Below, piece after piece: positions 7,838 to 16,360 of a stretch of 64,000 nt of DNA. The notes below the pieces were generated by a model. That model was not told where the DNA came from. It worked only from the letters and a program-made list of their open reading frames with translations, and did not search any database. Position numbers and translations under genes: made by a program. The first letter of the stretch is position 1, and every line of letters begins with the position of its first letter. Source of the DNA: Pseudanabaena sp. PCC 7367 (GTDB lineage Bacteria > Cyanobacteriota > Cyanobacteriia > Pseudanabaenales > Pseudanabaenaceae); the NCBI RefSeq assembly GCF_000317065.1, contig NC_019701.1:2676001-2740000 (forward strand), written 5' to 3'.

Positions 7838-10132
7838 TTATACTCCTAGCGTAAAATAAAATGTTGATCCCCTACCGTAAGTACTATTTAGCCAAATTTG
7901 TCCCCCATGACGTTCAACAATTTTTTTTGTAATGGTGAGCCCTGCACCTGCTCCACCACCATATTTATCACGACCATGAAGTCGTTTAAATAAGTTGAAA
8001 ATTGTTGTCCTATGGCGATCGCGAATGCCAATGCCATTATCTTTTATATAAAAAACTGGCGGTTTGGTGGTGGGTAGATCCACGGCTGCAGTTACAGCCT
8101 CATAGTCGGGGTGCCCTGGGGTTAGGTAGGAAATTTCGAGCTCCTTCTGGGCTTGATCGTTATATTTCAAGGCATTACTAATCAGATTATTGAATATTTC
8201 TTCGATTAACGTCGGATCGGCCTGGATCGTGGGCAATCGCTCAGGGATGTTAACCTCAAAGGTTTCTTCAGGGCGACTCACTCGCAATGTTTTAACCACG
8301 CGATCGATGATGGCATTTAGATCCGTGGACTGTAGTTGTAGCTCAGCATGCCCCAAGCGTGAAAAGTGCAAAAGCGTATCGATGAGGGTCTGCATCCGCT
8401 GGGTCAAGCCCATTACAGACGTTAGCCTTTCTACCACTTCAGGATCTAAGTTATCCGCAGCATCATGCAAAACCAGCTCAGTATAGTTATAAATACCGCG
8501 CAGCGGTTCCTGGAGATCGTGGGATGCAGCATAGGCAAAGGAATCCAGCTCTTGATTACTCCGCTGTAACTCTAGATTAATCTCTGCTAGCTCGTCTGCT
8601 TTCTTGAGTGCAATCCCCACCAATGAGCTGCGCAGTTCTAAAGCTGCCTCAATTTCACAGTCTTGCCAGGGTAGGGAGCAATGCTGAACGGTTTCTTGCC
8701 AGATGGCAAAGGATTTACGTGGCCCTATTACCAAGTCACGATCGGGCGTATCTGTGATTGCATCTTCGGGATCACCTGCCCATTTAACCGTTTGAATCAC
8801 CTCAGGGCGAAACCACAGCAGGTAATAGCGATTTACGCGGGAAATTTGTAAGAGGATTAAACCACTAGCCGCCGCTTTGAAGTCCATCGCCGATGGGTAA
8901 TGCTCCGCTAAGACATCGGTATAAAAAATATTGTCTTCAATCCTGGTGGCAATATCATCGATCAAGTCCTGTACCTGCTGTTGGTTGGGGGTTATCCCAA
9001 TTAAACTAATATCATCTCCCAGGCACACGGCCGCCCCCTTTGCCCCGGTCAGTTCCAGGAGTTGTGGGTCTGATGCCAATAATGCGATCGGGAAATTATG
9101 CGATTGAGACACCGTTTCAATCAATTGGGCTAGCACGGTTTGCAGTTTTTTCTGATAATCTAGCTTGCCATAATTAACCTTGCCAGTTAATTCCAAACAC
9201 ATCACCTGCCCTAGGAATGTACAGGCGGTGCGAATCTGAGAAGAAACTTGTTTAGGCGTTTTGTGGTGGCAGGCAATGAGACCCCACAGTTGCCGATCTT
9301 TAATTAATGGCATTGTCATGGTGGCCATTATGCCCATGTTCTTCAGGTATTCAATATGGCAGGGTGAGATTTGCCTCAGGGTGGCATAGCCTAGATCTAG
9401 CGGTGGGGCTTCGGCTAAATGAGCAGCGGCGATCAGAGGTACTGGTGCATCATCCACATTCGGAATCATCCGCCAGGGATTATGCTGAAATAGTTCACGG
9501 GCTGATGGCGGAATATCAATGCTGGGGAAATTCAACCCCAGGTAGCTTGGCATGTCGCTAATTTTACTCTCGGCTTCAACGATACCTGCCGCATCACGAT
9601 CGAATCGATAAATCATCACCCGATCGAAACCAGTGAGGGCACGAATGTCTTCTGCCACCATATTCAAAAAGTCCGGTAGATGGCTTGCCTGCTGCATCCG
9701 CAACAAAATATCTTGGATCCAATGGTGAAATTCAAGGAAGGTAGTTGCTGAGGTGGAGTCACTTAGTTCTAGCTCTAAGAAAATAGCCACCGGAGCCTGG
9801 TGAATAAAAGCATCAAAACAGCGAGATTGATCACCATAGGCAAGGGTTAATTGCAGGGAATTGAGGCGATCGGGATATTTGACCAGGCAATTCCTTAAGA
9901 TCTCTATTTGCTGGTCAGATAATAGAAAATCGAGGGGTTGGCCCAGTAACTTTTTGGCTTCAAGCCCCAGATACTTGCGGGTATTCTGACTGACGTAGTT
10001 AATGGTTAATGTAAACGGATCGATCGCAATTAAAACACCATAGGGTTGAATCGCTCCCGGAGTACGGATCGGAAAAATTTCTTGATAGGCTTCTAAAATT
10101 GCTTGCTGCCTAATAGATTTTGCAACTACCAT
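7838..10132 (-). CDS. cph1: Cph1-type phytochrome histidine kinase
   Basis: 764 residues, soluble, with the canonical PAS-GAF-PHY-HisKA-HATPase order. In the GAF domain Cys258-His259 (ISPCHIEYLKNMG) sits at the phycocyanobilin-attachment position, and Asp206-Ile-Pro is the DIP chromophore-pocket motif. The PHY domain contains the tongue sequences WFRPEV and GPRKSFAIW. His538 in ASHDLQEPL is the autophosphorylation site, and the ATP-binding domain shows NLISNALKYN, DNGIGI and GAGAGLTI. Key positions lie within one residue of those of Synechocystis Cph1 (Cys259, His538). It should be a red/far-red photoreceptor using phycocyanobilin and signalling to the next gene. The 800-bp upstream gap likely holds its promoter. 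Confidence 0.95.
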   Translation of the reverse strand: MVVAKSIRQQAILEAYQEIFPIRTPGAIQPYGVLIAIDPFTLTINYVSQNTRKYLGLEAKKLLGQPLDFLLSDQQIEILRNCLVKYPDRLNSLQLTLAYGDQSRCFDAFIHQAPVAIFLELELSDSTSATTFLEFHHWIQDILLRMQQASHLPDFLNMVAEDIRALTGFDRVMIYRFDRDAAGIVEAESKISDMPSYLGLNFPSIDIPPSARELFQHNPWRMIPNVDDAPVPLIAAAHLAEAPPLDLGYATLRQISPCHIEYLKNMGIMATMTMPLIKDRQLWGLIACHHKTPKQVSSQIRTACTFLGQVMCLELTGKVNYGKLDYQKKLQTVLAQLIETVSQSHNFPIALLASDPQLLELTGAKGAAVCLGDDISLIGITPNQQQVQDLIDDIATRIEDNIFYTDVLAEHYPSAMDFKAAASGLILLQISRVNRYYLLWFRPEVIQTVKWAGDPEDAITDTPDRDLVIGPRKSFAIWQETVQHCSLPWQDCEIEAALELRSSLVGIALKKADELAEINLELQRSNQELDSFAYAASHDLQEPLRGIYNYTELVLHDAADNLDPEVVERLTSVMGLTQRMQTLIDTLLHFSRLGHAELQLQSTDLNAIIDRVVKTLRVSRPEETFEVNIPERLPTIQADPTLIEEIFNNLISNALKYNDQAQKELEISYLTPGHPDYEAVTAAVDLPTTKPPVFYIKDNGIGIRDRHRTTIFNLFKRLHGRDKYGGGAGAGLTITKKIVERHGGQIWLNSTYGRGSTFYFTLGV

Positions 10133-10742
10133 GATGTTTTTGCTTTTTTTTGGTGGTTACGATCGCTATCTGTTACCCATAAGCGTTACCTAGGATGTAG
10201 GTTGCAATATCAGTGAGATACAAGAAAACGATGTGCTGGAATATCAATCTATAACCTGTTTAAATGCATGGGTATTCTAACTACCATTGTGCTTAGTTGG
10301 ATGACCATGCTTAGTTATTAAGTATAGAGCGATCGCGCGGTATGACTTGTCAGATTTACGATGCCATCTCATGACTACAATAATTTTAACTTCTTTCTCA
10401 TCCATTAACAGATTGCCCTGTCAGCCAATCGACAGGATAATCAGCTAATAAGTCGGTATAGCGATCGCTTTATTACTTCAAACCGCTTAAACTAACTATC
10501 CACTTTTTTGGGTAAGGTCAAATCGAGGATTTTAGGTAAAGATCACCCCAGCACTAAAACCAAAGTAGGATGGTTGGAAGATTTACTACGCATTTGCGAT
10601 CGTAAATCTAAACCTTCGATTTTGCGATCTATCCAGTGTTTTTCAGGATAGCGATTATGTTAGCTCCAATTAAATTGGCGTATTATGGAAGTATGAAGCA
10701 TCAAAAATTAATATTTCAGATCTCGGGGTAATTTCAGGGGTA
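10133..10742. other. Long intergenic region between divergent phytochrome and parA units
   Basis: About 610 bp without a convincing gene. It must contain the promoter for the phytochrome operon (reading left) and probably part of the upstream region of the par-like operon (reading right). Two HIP1-type GCGATCGC sites occur. I see no RNA gene or terminator here; the repeats that follow are listed separately. Confidence 0.5.
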
Positions 10743-10836
10743 TCTCAATTCATTGGGATCCCAACGTTTTGAGATTGGGATCCCAGATCAAATGAGATGC
10801 TACACCCACTACAACCAGATCAAATGAGATGCTACA
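10743..10836. promoter_or_regulatory. Candidate partition site or autoregulatory operator: palindromes plus 22-bp direct repeats
   Basis: Two copies of TTGGGATCCCA lie at 10753-10763 and 10775-10785, 22 bp apart (about two helical turns). The first is the centre of a longer interrupted palindrome: TCTCAA (10743-10748), TTGGGATCCCAA (10753-10764), TTGAGA (10769-10774), all sharing one axis. They are followed by two identical 22-bp direct repeats, 10783-10804 and 10815-10836, core AGATCAAATGAGATGCTACA, spaced exactly 32 bp. Repeats immediately upstream of a ParA/ribbon-helix-helix pair are typical of ParR/ParG-type binding sites. Binding is inferred from position and symmetry. Confidence 0.6.
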
Positions 10837-10936
10837 TACATACACTCACTCACTACAATTGATTAAGTTCTTGTTATATGCCGAGTTTGGGTTCAGGTTT
10901 AATGCTTTAATGCAATAATTCTAAACCTTAGGCATT

Positions 10937-11578
10937 GTGTCAGTAATAGTATTCATCAATCAAAAAGGCGGCTGCGGCAAATCCACCACCTCAGTACATT
11001 TTGCTTACTGGTTGGCCAAGCAATCGGGCTCAGTGGCGATCGTTGATGCCGATGCCCAGCAAAGTAGCTCACAGTGGGTTGAGGGGATCAATCAGGATAT
11101 CCCCTACTTCGTGATTCAATCACCCGATGATCTACTCGAAAAAGTACCGCAGGTGGTGACTGAGTATCAGCATGTGGTGATCGATGGCCCAGCCAGCATT
11201 GCCGAAACCACCAGGGCGATCTTATTCAGGGCTGATCTGGCCGTGATTCCCTGCCAGCCAACTGGGGTTGATTTGCGCTCCACCTCCGATGCGGTGCGAT
11301 TAGTCAAGCAAGCCCAATCTGTACGCGGCGGGCCACCGATGGCAACAGTTTTTTTGTCGCGGGCGGTCAAAGGAACTAAGCTAAAGGATGAGGCATTGCA
11401 ACTACTTGCTCAAGTTGAGGGTGTAAAATTGCTCAATTCAATTATTCATCAAAAACAGGCGATCGCTGACACCAGTGGTCAATCAGCCACGGTATGGGAC
11501 TTATCAAGCCGGCCAGCCAAGGAGTCGGCGCTGGAATACGCAGATTTGTTTACGGAAATCATGGAGTTATTGCCATGA
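10937..11578 (+). CDS. ParA-family P-loop ATPase
   Basis: 213 residues, a short ParA without an N-terminal helix-turn-helix domain. It has the deviant Walker A KGGCGKSTT with both the signature and the P-loop lysine, the Walker A' IVDADAQQSS and the Walker B-like HVVIDGPA. Such ATPases bind DNA non-specifically and position plasmids, chromosomes or protein cargo with an adaptor. The GTG start at 10937 places the first strand (SVIVFINQ) directly at the N-terminus, as in relatives. Its TGA stop overlaps the ATG of the next gene (ATGA), so the two are coupled and probably form a pair. A cargo-positioning (McdA-like) role is an alternative to DNA partition. Confidence 0.85.
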   Translation: MSVIVFINQKGGCGKSTTSVHFAYWLAKQSGSVAIVDADAQQSSSQWVEGINQDIPYFVIQSPDDLLEKVPQVVTEYQHVVIDGPASIAETTRAILFRADLAVIPCQPTGVDLRSTSDAVRLVKQAQSVRGGPPMATVFLSRAVKGTKLKDEALQLLAQVEGVKLLNSIIHQKQAIADTSGQSATVWDLSSRPAKESALEYADLFTEIMELLP

Positions 11579-12381
11579 CCAGGAAACCCCGCAAACCCCT
11601 GAATGACGCACTGGCCAGCGAGTTTGTATATGGCGAAGGTGATGAAAATACGCAAGCGTCTATCTCGCCAGAAGCCGGATCAAAAACATCACCAGAAATT
11701 GAACCACAACCCAAACAATCGGTGCTGCCGGAACAGCCTCGGGAAAAAGCAATAAAGCAAGAACAGCAAGAACAGTTAGAGCAAAAAGATCAGCCTGAGC
11801 CAGAACAGGCAAAAGCTGCTACACCTGCCACAGCGAAGCGATCGCCAAGGGCAAGCAGGTCAATCCAGTCTGGGGCAAGGAAAACTACTGCTCGTGGTAC
11901 TAAAACCACTACTAGTAGCACCAGTTCGCGGACTAGCCGCAGTAGCAATCAAGCTAAGTCAACTACTAAACCCAGTTCTAAACCTAGCGCTAAAACCAGT
12001 TCTGAACCAAGTCAGAATGAGCCAAGCGAACAGGTCAAGCAAGTTAATAGGCAAAGCAAGTCAACCAGGCCAAGTATTGGGCAACGTCCAGTTATGAGTA
12101 GATCCCCAAAATTGATCAGGGCAAATCAGCTTAGTCCGGCGAAGTTGCCCCCCAGTCGTTATGCGGCAATGTCGTTAAAACCCAGGCCATCGGGGCGGGA
12201 AGCAAATGTGATGTTGAAGCTAGAGATACCTGGTTCGCTGTATAAAAAATTATCGATCGTGGCGACCAGGTCGGGCAAATCTAAGGCAGAAATTATCCGA
12301 CAACTACTGGACGATCGAATGGATAGCCTCATGGCTGAGCTTGATTTGCTTGACGAGCCGAAGAATCAAACTGATACTTAA
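11575..12381 (+). CDS. Disordered protein with C-terminal ribbon-helix-helix domain (ParA partner)
   Basis: About 268 residues from ATG 11575, which overlaps the parA stop. A longer in-frame start at 11494 lies inside parA and is unlikely. The first 200 residues are low complexity, rich in Ser, Thr, Lys, Pro, Gln and Glu with TTKPSSKPSAKTSSEPS-like runs, and basic overall. Near the C-terminus a typical ribbon-helix-helix appears: strand VMLKLEIPGSLYKKLSIVA, turn TRSGKSKAEIIRQLLDDRM. By analogy with ParG/CopG proteins it should bind the upstream repeats and stimulate the ATPase through its flexible tail. The family is not recognised by name. Confidence 0.75.
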   Translation: MTRKPRKPLNDALASEFVYGEGDENTQASISPEAGSKTSPEIEPQPKQSVLPEQPREKAIKQEQQEQLEQKDQPEPEQAKAATPATAKRSPRASRSIQSGARKTTARGTKTTTSSTSSRTSRSSNQAKSTTKPSSKPSAKTSSEPSQNEPSEQVKQVNRQSKSTRPSIGQRPVMSRSPKLIRANQLSPAKLPPSRYAAMSLKPRPSGREANVMLKLEIPGSLYKKLSIVATRSGKSKAEIIRQLLDDRMDSLMAELDLLDEPKNQTDT

Positions 12382-12420
12382 AAATAATAATTGGATTGAT
12401 TTTTTAGGTTCAAGCACAAT

Positions 12421-13635
12421 ATGACTCAATGGCATCAAATCAGTGGCGGGGTCACTGCCGCGCAAGGCTATAAAGCGGCTGGAATTACAGCAGGGCTCAA
12501 ATCCTCTGGTAAACCTGATTTAGCCTTAATTTGCTCAGATGTGGGGGCGATCGCTGCTGGCGTATTTACCAAGTCTTGTGTGCGGGCAGCCTGCGTAGAT
12601 TTCGATCGCCAGGTATTAGAATCAGGCGCGATCGTGCGAGCAATTTTGTGTAATGCTGGCCAGGCCAATGCCAGCACTGGTGAAGAGGGTTGGCAGAATG
12701 CGGTTGAATGTGCCCAATTGGTGCAAAAGGCGATCGGCACAACTGAAGCGGTGATGGTGACTTCAACTGGCGTAATTGGCAAGCAACTCTTGATGGACAA
12801 AATGCGATCGGGCATTCCCCAAGTAGTTACGGCTCTGACCGCTGATGGTGGCGAGGCGGCCGCAGGGGCAATCATGACCACTGATACCGTGCCGAAGATC
12901 TATGCCCTGGAAGCGGATTTTGATGGGAAGCCAGTGCGGGTAGGAGGCATCTGCAAGGGGGCTGGTATGATTCACCCGAATATGGCTACAATGCTGGGCT
13001 TCATTACGTCTGATGCGGCAGTAGCACCAGCCCTGTGGCAGGATATGCTCAGCCAGGCGATCGATAAAAGTTTTAATCAAGTTACAGTAGATGGCGATAC
13101 CAGCACCAACGATTCGGTGATTGCGCTGGCCAATGGCCGATCGGGCACGCCGGGGATTATGCAGGCTAATTCAGCGGTAGCTCAAAAACTAGAGGGGATG
13201 CTAACCGAGGTTTGTATAAACCTGGCTAAGGCGATCGCCAAGGACGGGGAAGGTGCTACTAGCCTAATTGAAGTTAGGGTTGAGGGTGCCCAAAGCGAAA
13301 ATGATGCTAGAAAAATAGCCAAAACGATCGTTGGCTCGGCTCTGGTCAAATCTGCCATCTTTGGTAATGATCCTAATTGGGGTCGCATTGCCGCTGCTGC
13401 TGGCAGAGCTGGAGTCTTGTTTGACCAAAATAAATTACACATTCAACTCGGTGAGTTTGTAATGATGACAGCAGGTACACCGCAGGATTACGATCGCACG
13501 GCGGCAAGTGAGTATCTCAAACAGGATGAGGTGAAAATCCGGGTTGCGATCGGTGATGGCAAAGCATCAGGACTTGCCTGGGGCTGCGACCTCAGCTATG
13601 ACTATGTAAAAATCAATGCCGAGTACACCACCTGA
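12421..13635 (+). CDS. argJ: Bifunctional glutamate N-acetyltransferase / amino-acid N-acetyltransferase
   Basis: 404 residues, full length. ArgJ transfers acetyl from N-acetylornithine to glutamate, closing the cyclic arginine pathway, and can also use acetyl-CoA. The self-cleavage site is visible in HPNMATMLGFITSD, with Thr190 as the new N-terminal nucleophile. The oxyanion threonine pair lies in TSTGVIG, and KGAGMI precedes the cleavage site. The C-terminal CDLSYDYVKINAEYTT is the family-typical end. The ATG at 12421 lies 39 bp after the par-like gene. A stem of CCTGATTT (13631-13638, containing the stop) with AAATCAGG (13673-13680) follows. Confidence 0.97.
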   Translation: MTQWHQISGGVTAAQGYKAAGITAGLKSSGKPDLALICSDVGAIAAGVFTKSCVRAACVDFDRQVLESGAIVRAILCNAGQANASTGEEGWQNAVECAQLVQKAIGTTEAVMVTSTGVIGKQLLMDKMRSGIPQVVTALTADGGEAAAGAIMTTDTVPKIYALEADFDGKPVRVGGICKGAGMIHPNMATMLGFITSDAAVAPALWQDMLSQAIDKSFNQVTVDGDTSTNDSVIALANGRSGTPGIMQANSAVAQKLEGMLTEVCINLAKAIAKDGEGATSLIEVRVEGAQSENDARKIAKTIVGSALVKSAIFGNDPNWGRIAAAAGRAGVLFDQNKLHIQLGEFVMMTAGTPQDYDRTAASEYLKQDEVKIRVAIGDGKASGLAWGCDLSYDYVKINAEYTT

Positions 13636-13680
13636 TTTCCTGGCTTTATATAATCAAAATATAATCAAACCAAAATCAGG
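13631..13680. terminator. Inverted repeat between convergent argJ and the interrupted gene
   Basis: CCTGATTT and AAATCAGG form a perfect 8-bp inverted repeat around a 34-base AT-rich loop, spanning the argJ stop and ending 1 bp before the stop of the convergent pseudogene. There is no T-tract, so termination is only possible, not clear. Confidence 0.3.
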
Positions 13681-13922
13681 CCTACCAACCTTCACTTTGT
13701 TGATCGGGTAAAATTTCAGCATCAAACATTTTCCATAATGCCTGCCAGTAGGGGCGGAAAATGTCCATGTCCTCTGCGGGTAGACGATTGTTCATTTCTT
13801 CTACTAATAAGCGCAGCATAGTTCGCACTAACCGCCAGGTTACCTTGAGCGGTGGGTATAGCATTACGCACAAAGGGAAAAGTTCGTCTTTAATAGATTC
13901 AACGTTTTCTTCTAGTGGATTG

Positions 13923-14654
13923 TCAGCTTTCAATTTGTGGGTAAAGTCGCTTAAGGCGAATACGAGCATCTGCAGTTGTGAATTGCCAATCTACCGACTT
14001 CTGCAAATGATTACGCTCAATGAACCAAGCTGATGTTTCTTGTTCAAGAGTTTCTCGATCTGGGATCCGTCGATCCAGACATTGTCGGGTTAGTGCAGAC
14101 AGCTCGATTTCGGCAATATTTAGCCAACTTCCATGTTTGGGCGTATGGTGAATTTCTAGCCGTTCGACCAACCGACGCGCAGTGGACGGAGCAAAGGCCT
14201 GATAGAGCGAGGCAAGTTTGTGAATGTTCAAATTGTCACATACCAAAATGACAGTCTCGCAATCGGCGTAGTCTTGTTCAAGTAAGCGTTGAATTTCGAT
14301 CGCCCAATCAACTGAGGTTCTGCGTTCACTCACAACTGCTTTACGCCAACCGGCCAAAGGTTCTGTAAACAAGAAAATATTAGCGGTGCCATTGCGCTCA
14401 TATTCATAATCTACCAACTCTGGTTGTCCTGATTTAGCCGGCAATGGAATGCGTGTTTGTTTAACCAATTGCACCGGTTTTTCATCCATGCAAATTACCG
14501 GATGCTTAGAATCATAGGGTTGGTGATAAATCTCTAGTACATCTTCCATATGAGCAACAAAATCGGCATTTTGCTCAGGTGGAATCACATACTGTTGACG
14601 TAGATGTGGTTTCAGTTCGTTTTTTTCAGCACTTGTCGCACGGTCTCGTGACAA
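13923..14654 (-). CDS. IS630 transposase orfB, DDE catalytic part
   Basis: Open frame of up to 243 residues, in the -1 frame relative to orfA. The catalytic triad is present: Asp in PVICMDEKPVQL, Asp in VILVCDNLNIHK and Glu in GSWLNIAEIELSAL, with the family-typical HHTPKHGSWLN. It probably has no start of its own and is translated by slippage at the A7 run (GCTGAAAAAAACGAA, about 14615-14629). The stop lies 8 bp from the end of the element. All features look intact, so the element may still be mobile. Confidence 0.88.
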   Translation of the reverse strand: MSRDRATSAEKNELKPHLRQQYVIPPEQNADFVAHMEDVLEIYHQPYDSKHPVICMDEKPVQLVKQTRIPLPAKSGQPELVDYEYERNGTANIFLFTEPLAGWRKAVVSERRTSVDWAIEIQRLLEQDYADCETVILVCDNLNIHKLASLYQAFAPSTARRLVERLEIHHTPKHGSWLNIAEIELSALTRQCLDRRIPDRETLEQETSAWFIERNHLQKSVDWQFTTADARIRLKRLYPQIES

Positions 14655-15055
14655 ATAGCTGGTACAATTTCTAACTCCACCGCTTTATCAGCAAGCAATC
14701 GCAATGTCCAGCGAGCATGACCAGCAGGTGGTTCGCTACAACGTAAGGCTATTAGCTTTGCCTCCGACTCTCCATCACATACGTGTGGTCGTGGCGCACT
14801 TTGGCGAGGTTTGCGTGCCAAGGCCGACTCTAAACCTCCTTCAATCAATCGTTGACGCAGGTTGGCTACTGTATTGCGATGGCAACTAAAGGTGGCGGCG
14901 GCTTCCGCATCTGTCCAGTTCTGGCCATTTATATCGATATTTAACAGAATGTTGGCATGTTTGATTTTATAGGCGGCGGCCTTACCAGTAGACACAAGAT
15001 TTTGCAGCTCTTCGCGCTCTTCCTTGCTCAAACGGACGATATAGCGTTTAGGCAT
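14612..15055 (-). CDS. IS630 transposase orfA, helix-turn-helix part
   Basis: About 147 residues from ATG 15055 (a longer start at 15076 exists). It contains a paired-type helix-turn-helix region: LSKEEREELQNLVS, then WTDAEAAATFSCHRNTVANLRQRLIEGGLESAL, the DNA-binding half of IS630 transposases. The frame ends shortly after an A7 run in the overlap with orfB. A -1 slip there gives the full transposase, as is common in this family. Confidence 0.85.
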   Translation of the reverse strand: MPKRYIVRLSKEEREELQNLVSTGKAAAYKIKHANILLNIDINGQNWTDAEAAATFSCHRNTVANLRQRLIEGGLESALARKPRQSAPRPHVCDGESEAKLIALRCSEPPAGHARWTLRLLADKAVELEIVPAICHETVRQVLKKTN

Positions 15056-16010
15056 AATATACTGCTCGGATAACATAGGTATAGTTTATCCATCTTTCCC
15101 TTAACTCACAAACCCAAGATTGACAGAACACTAGTACGCATAAACACAAATAGGTTTGAAACATTTCCACATCTCGAATGCTGGAAATAAGCACCGCAGG
15201 ATCGGTTAAAGCACCTGTATGACATTGGTAGGTGGGATAACTTTCCCCCACCCGATCGCAAATCTGGAGCGCAATTTCACTACTGATCGGCAATAGCGAT
15301 CGCACCGCTTTTAATTGAGGTGAATCAAATTCATGCTTGGCCGCAGCCTCATAGGAGCGTTGCAATGGCATATAGAGGTGGTCATCGATCACCTTGAAAT
15401 ACGAACCAACCAGGGCTTTCTCCGCTGGTGAGAGCAAATCTAGCAGTAATTGGCCGCTGTGGTGAAACTGCATACTCACAAAGCCCAAAACCAAAGGATT
15501 GGTTGCAGTATATTTATGGCGCATGTTACCAACATCCTTGGCGATCGCTACCGATAGCTGACCTGGGGTAGGCAGTGCAGTAGTAATGGTGGCTGTATCT
15601 GGATTAGTAATTGATGACAGCTCCACCGATCGCATGGCGTGCTGCTCCGTATAAACTGCCAAGGATTTTTCAAACAGCAGGCGTGAATCATCGGCAATCT
15701 GCCATGGATCAATCAGCTCAGGCTTAATGTCATGGAGCTTGACTTGCTTTGCCAGCAGAGTCTCAGTTTTGGCCCAGGCCTGGGCACTAGCATAGCGCAG
15801 TGACTCTAATAGTTGATTTGCCGTTTGCGTACGCCCAACTTTTGAGGCAATCTCTTCTATACTTCTTTGATCTGGCGACTGTTCACCTGATTCAACCTTA
15901 AGCTTCCCTACATACTTCTTGGCCCAAATTTGCGCCAATGATTGAATTGAGCCTTCTTGATCCGTCATTGCTTGTTGATTTGTTGATAAGTTTGATAAGT
16001 CGCTGATCAT

Positions 16011-16360
16011 GTTTACGTTTAAGTTTGGTGTACTAAAAATATCGGAAATTTTATTTTATTCAGACTTGTTATCCATCGATCATATCGCATCCATTGCTAT
16101 GCCTGTGCAAATGCAACAGAGTAATCTTGCATACATGCCAACAAATTGAGCAAAACGGCTTAATTATGGTCTGGTTAGCTGCAGATGCCCTTTCAAGCTG
16201 CTATGGGCAGTGGTACTGCAAATACTGTAAATACTGAAAATAAGAAGAATTACACATAATGGCGGCGTATAAATTTCAAACGGCAATCAGCATAGCCGAT
16301 CGGCGTAGTTGATATATTTGAATAGGAATCAAAAATATAAAAAAGCAGCGCCCATCCCCA
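16011..16360. other. Intergenic region between the divergent split gene and photolyase
   Basis: 350 bp between divergent genes. No open frame, RNA or strong repeat is visible. It must hold the photolyase promoter and the original promoter of the interrupted gene. Confidence 0.5.

Larger units (their letters stand above)
13915..15131 (-). mobile_element. IS630-family insertion sequence with TA target duplication
   Basis: 1217 bp. The ends are GTGGATTGTCAGCTTT at 13915 and, on the other strand, GTGTTCTGTCAATCTT from 15131; they match as imperfect terminal inverted repeats (GTGnnnTGTCAnnTT). Both ends are flanked by TA (13913-13914 and 15132-15133), the duplicated dinucleotide expected of IS630/Tc1-type transposition, within a CTAG target. 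It contains two overlapping frames, orfA and orfB, joined by a frameshift site. Confidence 0.9.
13682..16010 (-). pseudogene. Conserved hypothetical protein, split by an IS630-type insertion
   Basis: Two open parts flank the insertion sequence: 16010-15132 encodes the first 293 residues and 13912-13682 the last 76. Joining them without the element and one TA copy restores one frame through YLCLCVL then EENVESIKDELFPLCVMLYPPLK, giving about 369 residues. The C-terminal block LFPLCVMLYPPL looks strongly conserved. No domain is recognised; the protein is soluble and mostly helical in appearance. The N-terminal fragment now reads into the element and adds foreign residues, so the product is truncated. 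The uninterrupted frames suggest the insertion is recent. Confidence 0.8.

Noticed and set aside
11494-11574. Upstream start that extends the ribbon-helix-helix protein by 27 residues
   Set aside because: It lies inside parA, whereas ATG 11575 has the ATGA overlap typical of coupled pairs.
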